Shown here one piece after another: positions 43,214 to 52,058 of a stretch of DNA of 64,000 nucleotides. Position numbers and translations under genes: made by a program. The DNA is from CAVXFL01 sp963761015 (GTDB lineage Bacteria; Pseudomonadota; Alphaproteobacteria; Acetobacterales; Acetobacteraceae). The number at the start of each line of letters is the position of its first letter. The first letter of the stretch is position 1. Location of the stretch: contig CAVXFL010000020.1 of the NCBI GenBank assembly GCA_963761015.1, positions 248,001 through 312,000 of the forward strand. Direction: 5' to 3'. A model generated the notes under the pieces. The model was given only the letters and a program-made list of their open reading frames with translations. It ran no database searches and was not told the DNA's origin.

Positions 43214-43368
43214 GGCGCTCGATATACGCAGCCGGACCCGAGCGGTCCATGCCGGCCGCGCGCCTCGTGCAAACCGTCATCCATCCACAGGATTTTGTGG
43301 TGCTTTGCCGCGCGCACCCCAAGATGCGCCTTTGCTCGCGCGCTCCGCTGCCCTAGGATCACCCGGCA

Positions 43369-44853
43369 ATGCTAACCAACCGCACTTGGCGGGGCGTGCG
43401 CATGCGCCGCCTCGAGATCGGCCCCGACCCTGACGCCGCGCCGCGCCGCGTCAGCATCCCGGCCGGCTGGGACGACGCCGCGGCGGCCGCGCTCGCGGCG
43501 CTGGCGCCCGGCAGCGGCCCGGCACTCCTGCCGGACGTCGCGGGGGACTGGATACGCCCTATTGCCGAGAGCGCCCGCGAGGCTGGCCTCGTCCCCGAGA
43601 TCGGCGAGCAGCTCCACCAGCTACTGCTGCGGCGCCGCGGCGCACCCACCGTCGACATCTGGCGCGCGGAGCCCCGGCGCGCCGCGGCGATGCCCGGCTT
43701 CGTGCTGAACCTGCCGGCCTTCTACGACCCCGATTTCGACTTCGACGTCCATGGATTCACCGGCGCGGTCGATCTGGCGGTCACGGCGCTCACGGTCCTC
43801 CATCCATCCGCCGACCGGATCGGCATCGGCATCGCCGACCTGGACGGACTACTGGCCGCGCTCGGCCTCGACTTCGACAGCACGGCCTCGCGCCAAGTGG
43901 CGACCTGCATCGCGGCGCTGCTTCGCGGGACCGCCGAGGGCGCATCCGCCGCCCTTTCCGCCCGTTTCGGGGGTGGCGCGCCGCCGCGAGCGGACCTGCC
44001 GATCCCGCCCTCCGCTCCGATCCCCGGCTTGGCCGCCGCCGCTCGCGCGGCGCTCGCGGTCGCCGCTTCCGTCCCGGCGCTGCATCACCGCGCGACGACC
44101 TGCGTCAACGAGGCCGGCCCCGTCGAAGCGCTGCTCGGCGTGGAGACCGGCGGAATCGCGCCCGCCTTCGGCCTGGTTCGCGCCGATGGACGGCTCACCG
44201 CCGCCGCCGAGGCGCGGCTCGCCGCGCGCGGTTTGACGCCATCGGCCGCTTTGGCCGGATTTCTGGCGGGCACGAACCCGTTACCGCTTGCCGACGCCGC
44301 CGCCCATCAGGCCATGCACGACGCCGTCGCGCCGCTCATCGACATCATGCCGGTCCGACCCGCGAATGCGCGGCCAGACGCGCTGCCCGCCCGGCGCAGC
44401 GGCTACACGCAGCGCGCGGTCATCGGCGGGCATGCCGCCTTTCTGCGCACCGGCGAATACGGCGACGGCCGCCTCGGGGAAATCGCCATTGGCCTGCACA
44501 AGGCGAGCGCCCCGTTTCGCGCTCTGCTCGACAACTTCGCCGTGGCCGTCAGCATCGGCCTGCAACACGGTGTGCCGCTGGACCAGTTCGTCGAGGCCTT
44601 CACCTTCACGCGATTCGCGCCGTCCGGCGCCGTCGAGGGCGACCCGGCGGTTGACCACGCCACCTCGCTCCTCGATTACGCGTTTCGCCATATCGCCACG
44701 AACTATCTCGGCCGTTCGGTTCCCGCGGCCGAGGACGAGCCGCAGGACACGATCGGCCGCGACGGCGAGCACGCGCCGCTGCTGCCGCTCGATTTGCCAC
44801 GGTCGGCCTCGCCGCGGGCCCGGCGCCGGCGGCTCCGGGTTGTGGGCAAATAG
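43369..44853 (+). CDS. Degenerate class II ribonucleotide reductase-like (TSCPD) protein
   Basis: A 494-residue protein related to the later part of vitamin B12-dependent ribonucleotide reductase NrdJ. Residues about 113-200 resemble the end of the reductase barrel (NLPAFYDPDFDFD, GIGIADLDGLLAALGLDFD). About 240-330 is a degenerate barrel piece, and 340-449 is the TSCPD-type module (LRTGEYGDGRLGEI, DNFAVAVSIGLQHGVPLDQF, EAFTFTRFAPSG, LDYAFRHIATNYLGR). The N-terminal catalytic portion and the C-terminal CxxC tail are missing, and only Cys180 and Cys245 remain, so reductase activity is unlikely. It may be a regulatory or structural paralogue. Fifteen bases separate it from ridA-like. Confidence 0.75.
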   Translation: MLTNRTWRGVRMRRLEIGPDPDAAPRRVSIPAGWDDAAAAALAALAPGSGPALLPDVAGDWIRPIAESAREAGLVPEIGEQLHQLLLRRRGAPTVDIWRAEPRRAAAMPGFVLNLPAFYDPDFDFDVHGFTGAVDLAVTALTVLHPSADRIGIGIADLDGLLAALGLDFDSTASRQVATCIAALLRGTAEGASAALSARFGGGAPPRADLPIPPSAPIPGLAAAARAALAVAASVPALHHRATTCVNEAGPVEALLGVETGGIAPAFGLVRADGRLTAAAEARLAARGLTPSAALAGFLAGTNPLPLADAAAHQAMHDAVAPLIDIMPVRPANARPDALPARRSGYTQRAVIGGHAAFLRTGEYGDGRLGEIAIGLHKASAPFRALLDNFAVAVSIGLQHGVPLDQFVEAFTFTRFAPSGAVEGDPAVDHATSLLDYAFRHIATNYLGRSVPAAEDEPQDTIGRDGEHAPLLPLDLPRSASPRARRRRLRVVGK

Positions 44854-44868
44854 CGGGGAGACAGACGG

Positions 44869-45336
44869 ATGGCCGGACGAATCGATGCGCGGCTCGCGGA
44901 GCTCGGCATAGTCCTTCCCGCCCCAACCGTTCCGATCGCGAACTACGTGCCCTTCGTCGTGACCGGCAAGCTGGCCGTGGTATCGGGCCAGGTGCCGGTG
45001 CGCGAGGGCAAGCTGACCCATATCGGCAAGCTCGGGGCCGGGATCGACCTGGCGGAGGGCCAGGCCGCCGCCCGCCAGTGCCTGCTCAACGTCCTGGCGC
45101 ACCTGCGCACCGCCTGCGGCGGCGATCTGGACCGGGTGCGCCGGGTGGTCCGCCTCGGCGGCTTCATCGCCGCGACTGCCGAATTCACCCAGCACCCGCA
45201 GGTGATGGACGGCGCCAGCGATTTGGCGGTGGCGGTGTTCGGGGATAGTGGCCGGCACGCCCGCTCGACCGTCGGCGTCGCCTCGCTGCCGCGCAACGTG
45301 CCGGTCGAGGTCGAGGGCATGTTCGAGCTGGGCTGA
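44869..45336 (+). CDS. RidA (YjgF/YER057c) family protein
   Basis: A 155-residue RidA-family protein with VVSGQVPVREGKLTHIGKLG, QCLLNVLAHLR and STVGVASLPRNVPVEVEGMF. This subgroup (YjgF-like with extended N-terminus) acts as an enamine/imine deaminase or a stress protein in relatives. GGGGAGACA precedes ATG 44869. It follows the RNR-like gene by 15 bases and is likely co-transcribed. Confidence 0.88.
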   Translation: MAGRIDARLAELGIVLPAPTVPIANYVPFVVTGKLAVVSGQVPVREGKLTHIGKLGAGIDLAEGQAAARQCLLNVLAHLRTACGGDLDRVRRVVRLGGFIAATAEFTQHPQVMDGASDLAVAVFGDSGRHARSTVGVASLPRNVPVEVEGMFELG

Positions 45337-45421
45337 GCCGGACGGTTCCCAAGCGGGTTTGACGCGGGCCGTCGCGGTTTTTGACTTCCCTGTTTTGCTG
45401 CGCTGCCATAAGCCGGAACTC

Positions 45422-46585
45422 ATGCCGGACGGCGCCGTCACGCTCATGCTCACCCTGCATCGCGCCATCGCCGACATCGGCGCCGCCGCATGGGACGCCT
45501 GCGCCGGGGGCGAAAATCCGTTCGTCAGCCATGCCTTTCTGAGCGCTTTGGAGGACAGCGGCTCGGCCGGGGCGCGTACCGGCTGGCTGCCGCAGCACGC
45601 CGCCTTGCGCGACGAGGCCGGCCGCCTGGTGGCGGTTGCGCCGATGTACGCGAAATCGCACAGCTACGGCGAATACGTGTTCGACCACGGCTGGGCGCAC
45701 GCCTTCGAGCGCTCGGGCGGGGCCTACTATCCCAAGCTGCAGGTGGCGGTACCGTTCAGCCCGGTGCCCGGCCCGCGCCTGCTCCGTCGCCCTGACGCCG
45801 GCATCCCGCCGGAAACGCTCGGCCAGGCGCTGGTGCAGGCGTGCCAGGAACTGGACCTCTCGTCCGTACATGTGACGTTCTGCCGCGAGGACGAATGGCG
45901 CGCGCTCGGCGAGGCCGGATGGCTGCGCCGCCTGGGCGTCCAGTTCCATTGGGAGAACGCCGGCTACGCGAGCTTCGACGACTTCCTGGGCGCGCTGTCG
46001 TCGCGCAAGCGCAAGCAGATCCGGCGCGAGCGGCGCGACGCCAACGCCGCCGGTCTCGAATTTCTCACATTGCGCGGCGAGGAAATCCGGCCGCGTCACT
46101 GGGATGCCTTCTACCGGTTCTACACCGCGACCGTGGACCGCAAATGGGGCAGCGCCTATCTGACGCGCCGCTTCTTTCCGCTGCTGTCCGAGCGGCTCGG
46201 CGACGCCGTCGTGCTTATGCTGGCGGAACATCAGGGCAAGCCCGTCGCGGGGGCGTTGAATCTCGCGGGCGCGGAGACGCTGTACGGACGCAACTGGGGT
46301 TGCCGTGGCGACTGGCCGTTCCTGCACTTCGAACTCTGCTATTACCGCGCCATCGAGTTCGCGATCGCCAACGGCCTGAAGCGCGTGGAGGCCGGCGCGC
46401 AGGGCGAGCACAAGATCCAGCGCGGCTACCTGCCCTGCCCGACCTATTCCGCGCATTGGATCGCCCATCCTGGCCTGCGCCGCGCTATTGCAGATTTTCT
46501 CGACCACGAATGGCCGGAGATCGCGGCGCGCATGGAAGCGCTGGCCGAGCTTTCGCCGTTTCGCAGGGATGACGAGACGGCGTAA
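45422..46585 (+). CDS. GNAT/FemAB-like acyltransferase (PF04339 type)
   Basis: A 387-residue protein of the DUF482 family (peptidogalycan biosynthesis-like), a double-GNAT fold related to FemAB. Recognisable segments: AWDACAGGENPFVSHAFLSA, PMYAKSHSYGEYVFDHGWA, FLGALSSRKRKQIRRERR and GRNWGCRGDWPFLHFELCYY, ending with AGAQGEHKIQRGYLP. The substrate is not established. ATG 45422 and ATG 45446 are both possible starts; the first is kept because it is nearer the preceding gene. It is cytoplasmic by sequence. Confidence 0.82.
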   Translation: MPDGAVTLMLTLHRAIADIGAAAWDACAGGENPFVSHAFLSALEDSGSAGARTGWLPQHAALRDEAGRLVAVAPMYAKSHSYGEYVFDHGWAHAFERSGGAYYPKLQVAVPFSPVPGPRLLRRPDAGIPPETLGQALVQACQELDLSSVHVTFCREDEWRALGEAGWLRRLGVQFHWENAGYASFDDFLGALSSRKRKQIRRERRDANAAGLEFLTLRGEEIRPRHWDAFYRFYTATVDRKWGSAYLTRRFFPLLSERLGDAVVLMLAEHQGKPVAGALNLAGAETLYGRNWGCRGDWPFLHFELCYYRAIEFAIANGLKRVEAGAQGEHKIQRGYLPCPTYSAHWIAHPGLRRAIADFLDHEWPEIAARMEALAELSPFRRDDETA

Positions 46586-46655
46586 CCTGGATTTCGCTCG
46601 CGCCCCATCCGGGCTAGTTCTATGGCAAGCAATCAAGCAATAGCGGAGGGCGCCC

Positions 46656-47651
46656 ATGCACATCCTGATCACCGGCGCGGCCGGCATGCTCGGCCGCAAG
46701 CTCGCCGAGCGGCTGGTCGCGGGCGGCTCGCTGGGCGGGCGGGAAATCACGGAATTCACGCTCGTCGACGTGGTGGCCCCGGACAAACCCGCCGGGTTCG
46801 GCGGCCGGGTCGCGACCCGCGCGGCCGACCTCTCGGCCGAGGGCGAGGCCGCGCGCAGCGTCGCATCCCGTCCCGACCTGATCTTTCACCTCGCCGCCGT
46901 AGTGTCGGGCGAGGCGGAGGCGGATTTCGAGAAGGGCTATCGCGTCAATCTGGACGGTACGCGCGCGCTGTTCGAGGCGATCCACCTCGCCGGGCAGAAG
47001 CAGCCCTACAAGCCCCGCGTCGTGTTCACCTCCTCGGTGGCGGTGTTCGGCGCGCCCTTCCCCGAGGCGATCGGCGATGAGTTCTTCCTTACGCCGCTCA
47101 CCAGCTACGGCACGCAGAAGGCCATCGGCGAGTTGCTGTTGAACGACTACTCGCGCCGCGGCTTCTTCGACGGCATCGGCATCCGTCTGCCGACCATCTG
47201 CATCCGTCCCGGCAAGCCTAACAAGGCGGCATCGGGTTTCTTCTCCAACATTCTCCGCGAGCCGCTATCCGGGCAGGAAGCCGTGCTGCCGGTCTCCGAG
47301 GACGTGCGGCATTGGTACGCGAGCCCGCGCGCGGCCGTCGCTTTCCTGATCCACGCGGCGACGATGGATCTCGCCCCGCTCGGGTGGCGGCGCAACCTGA
47401 ACATGCCGGGCCTGTCGGCGACGGTAGGAGAGGAGATCGCGGCGCTGCGCAAGATCGCCGGCGACAAGGTCGCGGCGCTGATCCGCCGCGAGCCGGATGC
47501 CACGATCGCGCGCATTGTCGAGGGCTGGCCACGCCGCTTCGACACGCGCCGCGCGCTGGGACTCGGCTTCACGGCGGAAAACTCGTTCGAGGAGATCATC
47601 CGCGCGCATATCGAGGACGAGTTGCAGGGCCGCATTCCCGCAGCCGGGTAG
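46656..47651 (+). CDS. denD: DenD-type D-erythronate dehydrogenase (NAD epimerase fold)
   Basis: A 331-residue short-chain dehydrogenase/epimerase. The NAD motif ITGAAGMLGRKLAERL starts the Rossmann fold; FTSSVAVFG and TSYGTQKAIGELL contain the catalytic Ser and the YxxxK pair. RLPTICIRPGKPNKAASGFF and FTAENSFEEIIRAHIEDE fit the D-erythronate dehydrogenase (DenD) group. That enzyme oxidises D-erythronate to a 2-oxo acid, but the partner kinase (OtnK) and isomerases are not nearby. GGAGGGCGCCC precedes the ATG. It is convergent with an FAD oxidoreductase. Confidence 0.82.
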   Translation: MHILITGAAGMLGRKLAERLVAGGSLGGREITEFTLVDVVAPDKPAGFGGRVATRAADLSAEGEAARSVASRPDLIFHLAAVVSGEAEADFEKGYRVNLDGTRALFEAIHLAGQKQPYKPRVVFTSSVAVFGAPFPEAIGDEFFLTPLTSYGTQKAIGELLLNDYSRRGFFDGIGIRLPTICIRPGKPNKAASGFFSNILREPLSGQEAVLPVSEDVRHWYASPRAAVAFLIHAATMDLAPLGWRRNLNMPGLSATVGEEIAALRKIAGDKVAALIRREPDATIARIVEGWPRRFDTRRALGLGFTAENSFEEIIRAHIEDELQGRIPAAG

Positions 47652-47693
47652 GTCGCAGCGCAATGGTGGATTTCGCTTCCCGCCCGACCAACT

Positions 47694-48797
47694 CTACGGC
47701 GTGGCGGCGATACGCAGCACGTACTCCGCGAGCGCGAGCGCGGCGGTCAAACCCGGCGATTCGATGCCGAACAGGTTGATCAGGCCGGGGACGCCGTGGG
47801 TCTCCGGCCCCTGGACGACGAAATCCTGTTTCGCCACGCTGGGCGGAACAATTTTCGGCCGGATCCCGGAATAGCCCGGGTGCAAGGCGCCATCCTTCAG
47901 CCCCGGCCAGTATTTTCGCACCGCATCGTAAAACACATCGGCGCGCTTCGGATCAACTTCGTAATCGAGCCGGTCGATCCACTCGACATCGGGCCCGAAC
48001 CGGGCCTGGCCGCCGAGATCGATCGTCAGATGCACGCCGAGCCCGCCGGCCACCGGCACCGGATAGATCAGGCGCGAAAACGGGGACCCGCCGGAGAGCG
48101 TGAAGTAATTGCCCTTGGCGTAATACGGCGCCGGTACCTTGTCCGGCGGCATTCCCGCGATGGCGCGCGCCAGCGCCGGCGCGTGCAGCCCGGCGGAGTT
48201 CACCAAGAGATTGCAGGCGAGCGTCATCGCCTCGGCGCCGCCAACCTCGATTTCGATGTCGCGCGACGATGCGCGGCCAGCAACGACAGGGCTATGAAAA
48301 GCGAACACGGCGCCTTCGTTCTCGGCATCGCCTTGCAGCGACAGCATGAAGGCGTGGCTGTCGACGATTCCGGTGGACGGCGACAGCAACGCCGCCGTGC
48401 AGCGCAGATTGGGCTCCAGGGCGATCGCTTCGTTCGCGGACAACAGGCGCAGTTCGACGCCGTTTGCCGCCGCGCGGGCCTGGATACCGGCGAGTTGTGC
48501 GGCCTCGTCGCCGGACGTGGCGACGATCAGCTTGCCGCAGTTCCGGTGCGGAATGCCGCGCTCGGCACAATACGCGTACAGCGCGTGCTTGCCGGCGACG
48601 CAGGTGCGCGCCATCAGACTGCCGGCTGGGTAATAAATGCCGGCGTGGATGACTTCGCTGTTGCGCGAGGAGGTTTCGGTGCCGATGCCCTCGGCGGCTT
48701 CCAGCATCAGCACCTCGCGCCCGGCGAGCGCCAGCGCTCGCGCCACCGCCAGCCCGACAACGCCGGCGCCCACAACGATGCAGTCTACACGCTCCAT
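47694..48797 (-). CDS. FAD-dependent oxidoreductase (LhgO-like, DAO family)
   Basis: A 367-residue flavoprotein of the D-amino-acid-oxidase fold. The FAD site is VVGAGVVGLAVARALA followed by VLMLEAAEGIGTETSSRNSE. HAGIYYPAGSLMARTC and GLHAPALARAIAGMP match L-2-hydroxyglutarate oxidase LhgO and relatives, as does LGVHLTIDLGGQARFGPDVE. The C-terminal LINLFGIESPGLTAALALAEYV closes the FAD domain. It follows the enoyl-CoA hydratase on the same strand and may oxidise a 2-hydroxy acid. The precise substrate is uncertain. Confidence 0.85.
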   Translation of the reverse strand: MERVDCIVVGAGVVGLAVARALALAGREVLMLEAAEGIGTETSSRNSEVIHAGIYYPAGSLMARTCVAGKHALYAYCAERGIPHRNCGKLIVATSGDEAAQLAGIQARAAANGVELRLLSANEAIALEPNLRCTAALLSPSTGIVDSHAFMLSLQGDAENEGAVFAFHSPVVAGRASSRDIEIEVGGAEAMTLACNLLVNSAGLHAPALARAIAGMPPDKVPAPYYAKGNYFTLSGGSPFSRLIYPVPVAGGLGVHLTIDLGGQARFGPDVEWIDRLDYEVDPKRADVFYDAVRKYWPGLKDGALHPGYSGIRPKIVPPSVAKQDFVVQGPETHGVPGLINLFGIESPGLTAALALAEYVLRIAATP

Positions 48798-48821
48798 ATC
48801 GGCAGCACCTCGTGGTGCAGG

Positions 48822-49604
48822 CTACCCGCGCTTCGCCTCGCGCGCGGCGATGAAGCGGCGCACTGCGGCGCGGTGCTCCTCGGTCGAGGTGATCACCGCA
48901 TAATGCGAGGAAATCAGGTCCAGGTTGGTGCGCAGGTCGTTGCGCATGCCCTGATAGATTGCGCGCTTGATCATGCGCACCGCGAGCGGCGGCGCCTTCG
49001 CGATCCGCGCCGCAATGGCCTCGACCTCGTGCATAAGGGAGTCGTCTGGAAAAACCTTGTTCACTAGACCAATGCGCAAAGCTTCGTCGGCATCGACAAA
49101 GTCGCCGGTGAGGAACAGCTCCAGCGCCTTTGCCACACCCACCAGCCGCGGCAGAAAATGCGCGCCGCCGGCGCCCGGAACCAAGCCGACCCTGAGATAT
49201 GTCTCGGCGAACCGCGCGGAGCGGGCGGCGTAGCGCAGGTCGCACATCAGCGCCATGTCCATCCCGGCCCCGGTCGCGACCCCGTTCACCGCGGCGATCA
49301 CCGGCTTGTCGAGATCCTCGAGCGCCAGCGGGATGCGCTCGATGCGGTTGAACAGCTCGTGCTTCCGCTGCTCGGGCGTCTGCGCCAGCCGGTCGCCCAT
49401 TTCGACCACATCGCCGCCGCTGCAAAACGCCTTGCCGGCGCCGGTCAGGATCACGACCTTCACCGCGTCGTCGGCGCGGCACCGCTGCAAGGCGTCGTAC
49501 CAGGCATCGATCATGCCGAAGGTGAAGGCGTTCATGCGCTCCGGCCGGTTCAGCACGATGCGTGCGATGCCATCCAAGACGCTGAATTGCAGATGCTCGC
49601 TCAT
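48822..49604 (-). CDS. Enoyl-CoA hydratase/isomerase family protein
   Basis: A 260-residue crotonase with NRPERMNAFTFGMIDAWY, the oxyanion segment AFCSGGDVVEMGDRL and NGVATGAGMDMALMCDL. The first catalytic Glu position is not obvious (the second, in RFAETYLRVGLVPGAGG, is present), so its reaction may be hydration, isomerisation or hydrolysis. ATG 49604 overlaps the TGA of the CoA transferase gene upstream. It belongs to the CoA-thioester operon. Confidence 0.87.
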   Translation of the reverse strand: MSEHLQFSVLDGIARIVLNRPERMNAFTFGMIDAWYDALQRCRADDAVKVVILTGAGKAFCSGGDVVEMGDRLAQTPEQRKHELFNRIERIPLALEDLDKPVIAAVNGVATGAGMDMALMCDLRYAARSARFAETYLRVGLVPGAGGAHFLPRLVGVAKALELFLTGDFVDADEALRIGLVNKVFPDDSLMHEVEAIAARIAKAPPLAVRMIKRAIYQGMRNDLRTNLDLISSHYAVITSTEEHRAAVRRFIAAREAKRG

Positions 49605-50821
49605 GGATCGCCCCTCTCTCCCGGGCTTGGCGCCGGACCATCGGCGATCGCGGCGATCTGCTCGCGCGTGTAGCCGATTTCGGCCAGCACTTCGGCGGTG
49701 TGCTCGCCCTGACGCGGCGCGTGCCGGCGGATGCGGAAGGGCGCGGCGCTGAACGATACAGGCTGGCGCACCGTGCGGTAGCGGCCTTCGCTCGGATGCT
49801 CGGCGGTGCCGAACAGTTCCACCGCTTTGACATGCGGATCATCCGGAAGCTCATCGAGCGACAGCACCGGCATGCACGGAATGCTGACGCGATCGCAGAA
49901 TTCGACCCACTCGTGCGTGGTGCGCTTGGGCGCTTCGTCGTCGATCATGCCGTAGAGAATGTCGATGTGGTCCACCCGGTCCGACAGGTGCTGGAAGCGC
50001 GGATCGGCGATGAACTCGGTGCGGCCGGTGAACTCGTAGAAATCCCGCCAGTTGCGGTCGGAATAGGGCAGGATGCAGGCGTAGCCGTCGCCGGTCTTGA
50101 AGGGCTTGCGCGCCGGATTCATCAGCCTCGCCCAACCGGCCTTGCCGAGCGGCGGATCGAACGCGTTGCCGACCATGTGCTCGACCAGCGCGAACTCGAT
50201 GCTGGTCTCCAGCATCGGCACCTCGATCGCCTGCCCGCCGCCGCCGCGCTCGCGCTGAAACAGCGCCGCGAGAATGGCATAGGCGATCGCCTGGCCCGCG
50301 AGCTTGTCGCAGATCACGTTCGGCACGTACGCGGGTTCGCCGTGCACGGCGGCGATCAAGCCGGCGAAACCCGATCCGGCCTGGATCAGGTCGTCGTACG
50401 CCGCCTTGTCGCCATACGGCCCCTTGGCGCCGAAACCGTAAGCGCCGCAATAGACGATGTCCGGCTTGATCGCGCGCACCTGCTCGTACCCGAAGCCGAG
50501 CCGCATGATCGCCTTGGGCCGCAGGTTGTGCACGAACACGTCGGCGGTCGCGATCAGCCGGTTCAGCGCCTCGGCGTGCTCGGCGCGCTTGAGGTCGAGC
50601 ACGATGCCGCGCTTGTTGCGGTGCAGGTTGAGAATGGGGCCGGGCATGCCGGGATGGCGGTTCGGCCGGTAGCGGCGCACCAAATCGCCCTCGGGGCTTT
50701 CCACCTTGATCACGTCGGCGCCGAGATCGGCTAAAATATGCGTCGCGAACGGCCCCATGATGACGCTCGTCAGGTCGATCACACGCACGCCGCCCAACGG
50801 TCCGTCGGGGTGGGTTGGCAT
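49601..50821 (-). CDS. CaiB/BaiF family CoA transferase
   Basis: Family III CoA transferase, 406 residues. Family motifs: GVRVIDLTSVIMGPFATHIL, LGADVIKVESPEGDLVR, LNLHRNKRGIVLDLK and YDDLIQAGSGFAG, which is close to the catalytic aspartate region. It moves CoA between a donor thioester and a carboxylic acid, so it could activate the growth substrate of this operon. ATG 50821; its stop overlaps the hydratase start. The identity of the acid is unknown. Confidence 0.88.
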   Translation of the reverse strand: MPTHPDGPLGGVRVIDLTSVIMGPFATHILADLGADVIKVESPEGDLVRRYRPNRHPGMPGPILNLHRNKRGIVLDLKRAEHAEALNRLIATADVFVHNLRPKAIMRLGFGYEQVRAIKPDIVYCGAYGFGAKGPYGDKAAYDDLIQAGSGFAGLIAAVHGEPAYVPNVICDKLAGQAIAYAILAALFQRERGGGGQAIEVPMLETSIEFALVEHMVGNAFDPPLGKAGWARLMNPARKPFKTGDGYACILPYSDRNWRDFYEFTGRTEFIADPRFQHLSDRVDHIDILYGMIDDEAPKRTTHEWVEFCDRVSIPCMPVLSLDELPDDPHVKAVELFGTAEHPSEGRYRTVRQPVSFSAAPFRIRRHAPRQGEHTAEVLAEIGYTREQIAAIADGPAPSPGERGDP

Positions 50822-50849
50822 GGCGGCGTTCACCCCCACCCCGGCGCCA

Positions 50850-51929
50850 TCACGCGCCGACCAGCATCGGCCACAACGCCTCGCCGCCTTTCGCGCAGAC
50901 CATGCGGCCGATGCGCTCCTGCCAATAAGTTTCGTTGCCGAACTCGTCTCGCCAGGACCACAGCCGACGGGTGGCGAAATGCAGCGGATGTTCCTGCGTA
51001 AAGCCCATCGCGCCATGCACCTGGTGCGCGATTTCCGCCACCTTGCCGGCCGCCTCGCCGGCGCGCGCCTTGGCGACCGCGACGGCGACGCCGAACTCCG
51101 GCGTGCCGAACGCCTCGGCCGCCATATCCGCTGCCGCGGCAGCCGCAGCGTAATGGCCCGCTGCCTCCGCCAGCATGTGCTGCACCGCCTGGAATTTTCC
51201 TATCGGACGGCCGAACTGTTTTCGCTCGTTCGCATAGGTCAGTGCATAGTCCAGCGATCGTTCCATGGCGCCGACCATCTGCTGGGCGCGCAATACCGCG
51301 CCGAGCGGCAGCAATCCGTCCGCGCAGATGTCCGGCGCGGGGCGAACGGAGGCGGCAGCCAATTCGATACCCGAAAAATCCAAGGTCCCGCGCGGCTCGA
51401 ACGCCAGATTGCGGTGCGCGCCGAGATTCTGCGAGCGGCCCGGCAGCAGCACGAGATGCGCCGCGCCGGCCGCATCGCGCGCGAGCACCAGCACGTGCGC
51501 GACATCGCCAGCCCACGGCACGCGCCTCGCCTGCCCGTCCAGAACCCAGCGGTCGTGTTCGCGGCCGATGGCGATCGGATCCGCGGCGCCGGTGGGCGCG
51601 AGCGACATCGGCCCCGCGACCGTCTCACCGCCGGCTTCGGACCACAGCCAAGCGGCGACCATCGTTTCGGCGAGCGGCAGCGGCAGCGTGTGATAGGCGG
51701 CGCGGCGCACCAGCCGCATGGCGTCTCCGGCCGGCAGCCCGACCCCGCCGCGCGCCTCCGGAACCAGCGCCAGCGGCAGTCCCGCTTCTTCCAGCGCGTC
51801 CCAAATGGCCGATTGCCAGACGCCCGAATTGGCTTCGGCCAGCCGCTCCTTCGTCACGTGGCTCTGGAACAGGCGGTCCGCCTGGTCCAGCACGATGCGC
51901 GAGGTTTCGGCGGATGCGCTGTCAGACAA
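50850..51929 (-). CDS. Acyl-CoA dehydrogenase (short form)
   Basis: A 359-residue acyl-CoA dehydrogenase-like flavoprotein. The C-terminal domain is clear: YANERKQFGRPIGKFQAVQH, AKARAGEAAGKVAEIAHQVH and GAMGFTQEHPLHFATRRLWS. The N-terminal half is more divergent and lacks a strong FAD beta-barrel signature, which is common in the partner subunit of heteromeric dehydrogenases (for example steroid or CoA-ester types). Its neighbour upstream is another ACAD, so an alpha2beta2-type enzyme is possible. It lies next to a REP-like repeat. Confidence 0.83.
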   Translation of the reverse strand: MSDSASAETSRIVLDQADRLFQSHVTKERLAEANSGVWQSAIWDALEEAGLPLALVPEARGGVGLPAGDAMRLVRRAAYHTLPLPLAETMVAAWLWSEAGGETVAGPMSLAPTGAADPIAIGREHDRWVLDGQARRVPWAGDVAHVLVLARDAAGAAHLVLLPGRSQNLGAHRNLAFEPRGTLDFSGIELAAASVRPAPDICADGLLPLGAVLRAQQMVGAMERSLDYALTYANERKQFGRPIGKFQAVQHMLAEAAGHYAAAAAAADMAAEAFGTPEFGVAVAVAKARAGEAAGKVAEIAHQVHGAMGFTQEHPLHFATRRLWSWRDEFGNETYWQERIGRMVCAKGGEALWPMLVGA

Positions 51930-51944
51930 CGCCTTCGCTCCTTT

Positions 51945-52013
51945 CCCGGCGAACGCCGGGACCCACTCTGCCGGCGCCTGAGGCGGACCGGTGGGCCCCG
52001 GCTTTCGCCGGGG
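51945..52013. repeat. Paired extragenic palindromes (REP-like)
   Basis: CCCGGC-GAAC-GCCGGG (51945-51960) and CCCCGGC-TTTC-GCCGGGG (51996-52013) are two hairpins facing each other, with mirrored flanks GACCCA and TGGGCC. It is the form of REP element common in GC-rich alphaproteobacteria. It lies between the two acyl-CoA dehydrogenase genes once the broken frame of the upstream one is repaired. Confidence 0.65.
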
Positions 52014-52058
52014 TGAGGATCGAGGGCGCCGGGGTGGCGATGGAGGGGGCGTACATCG

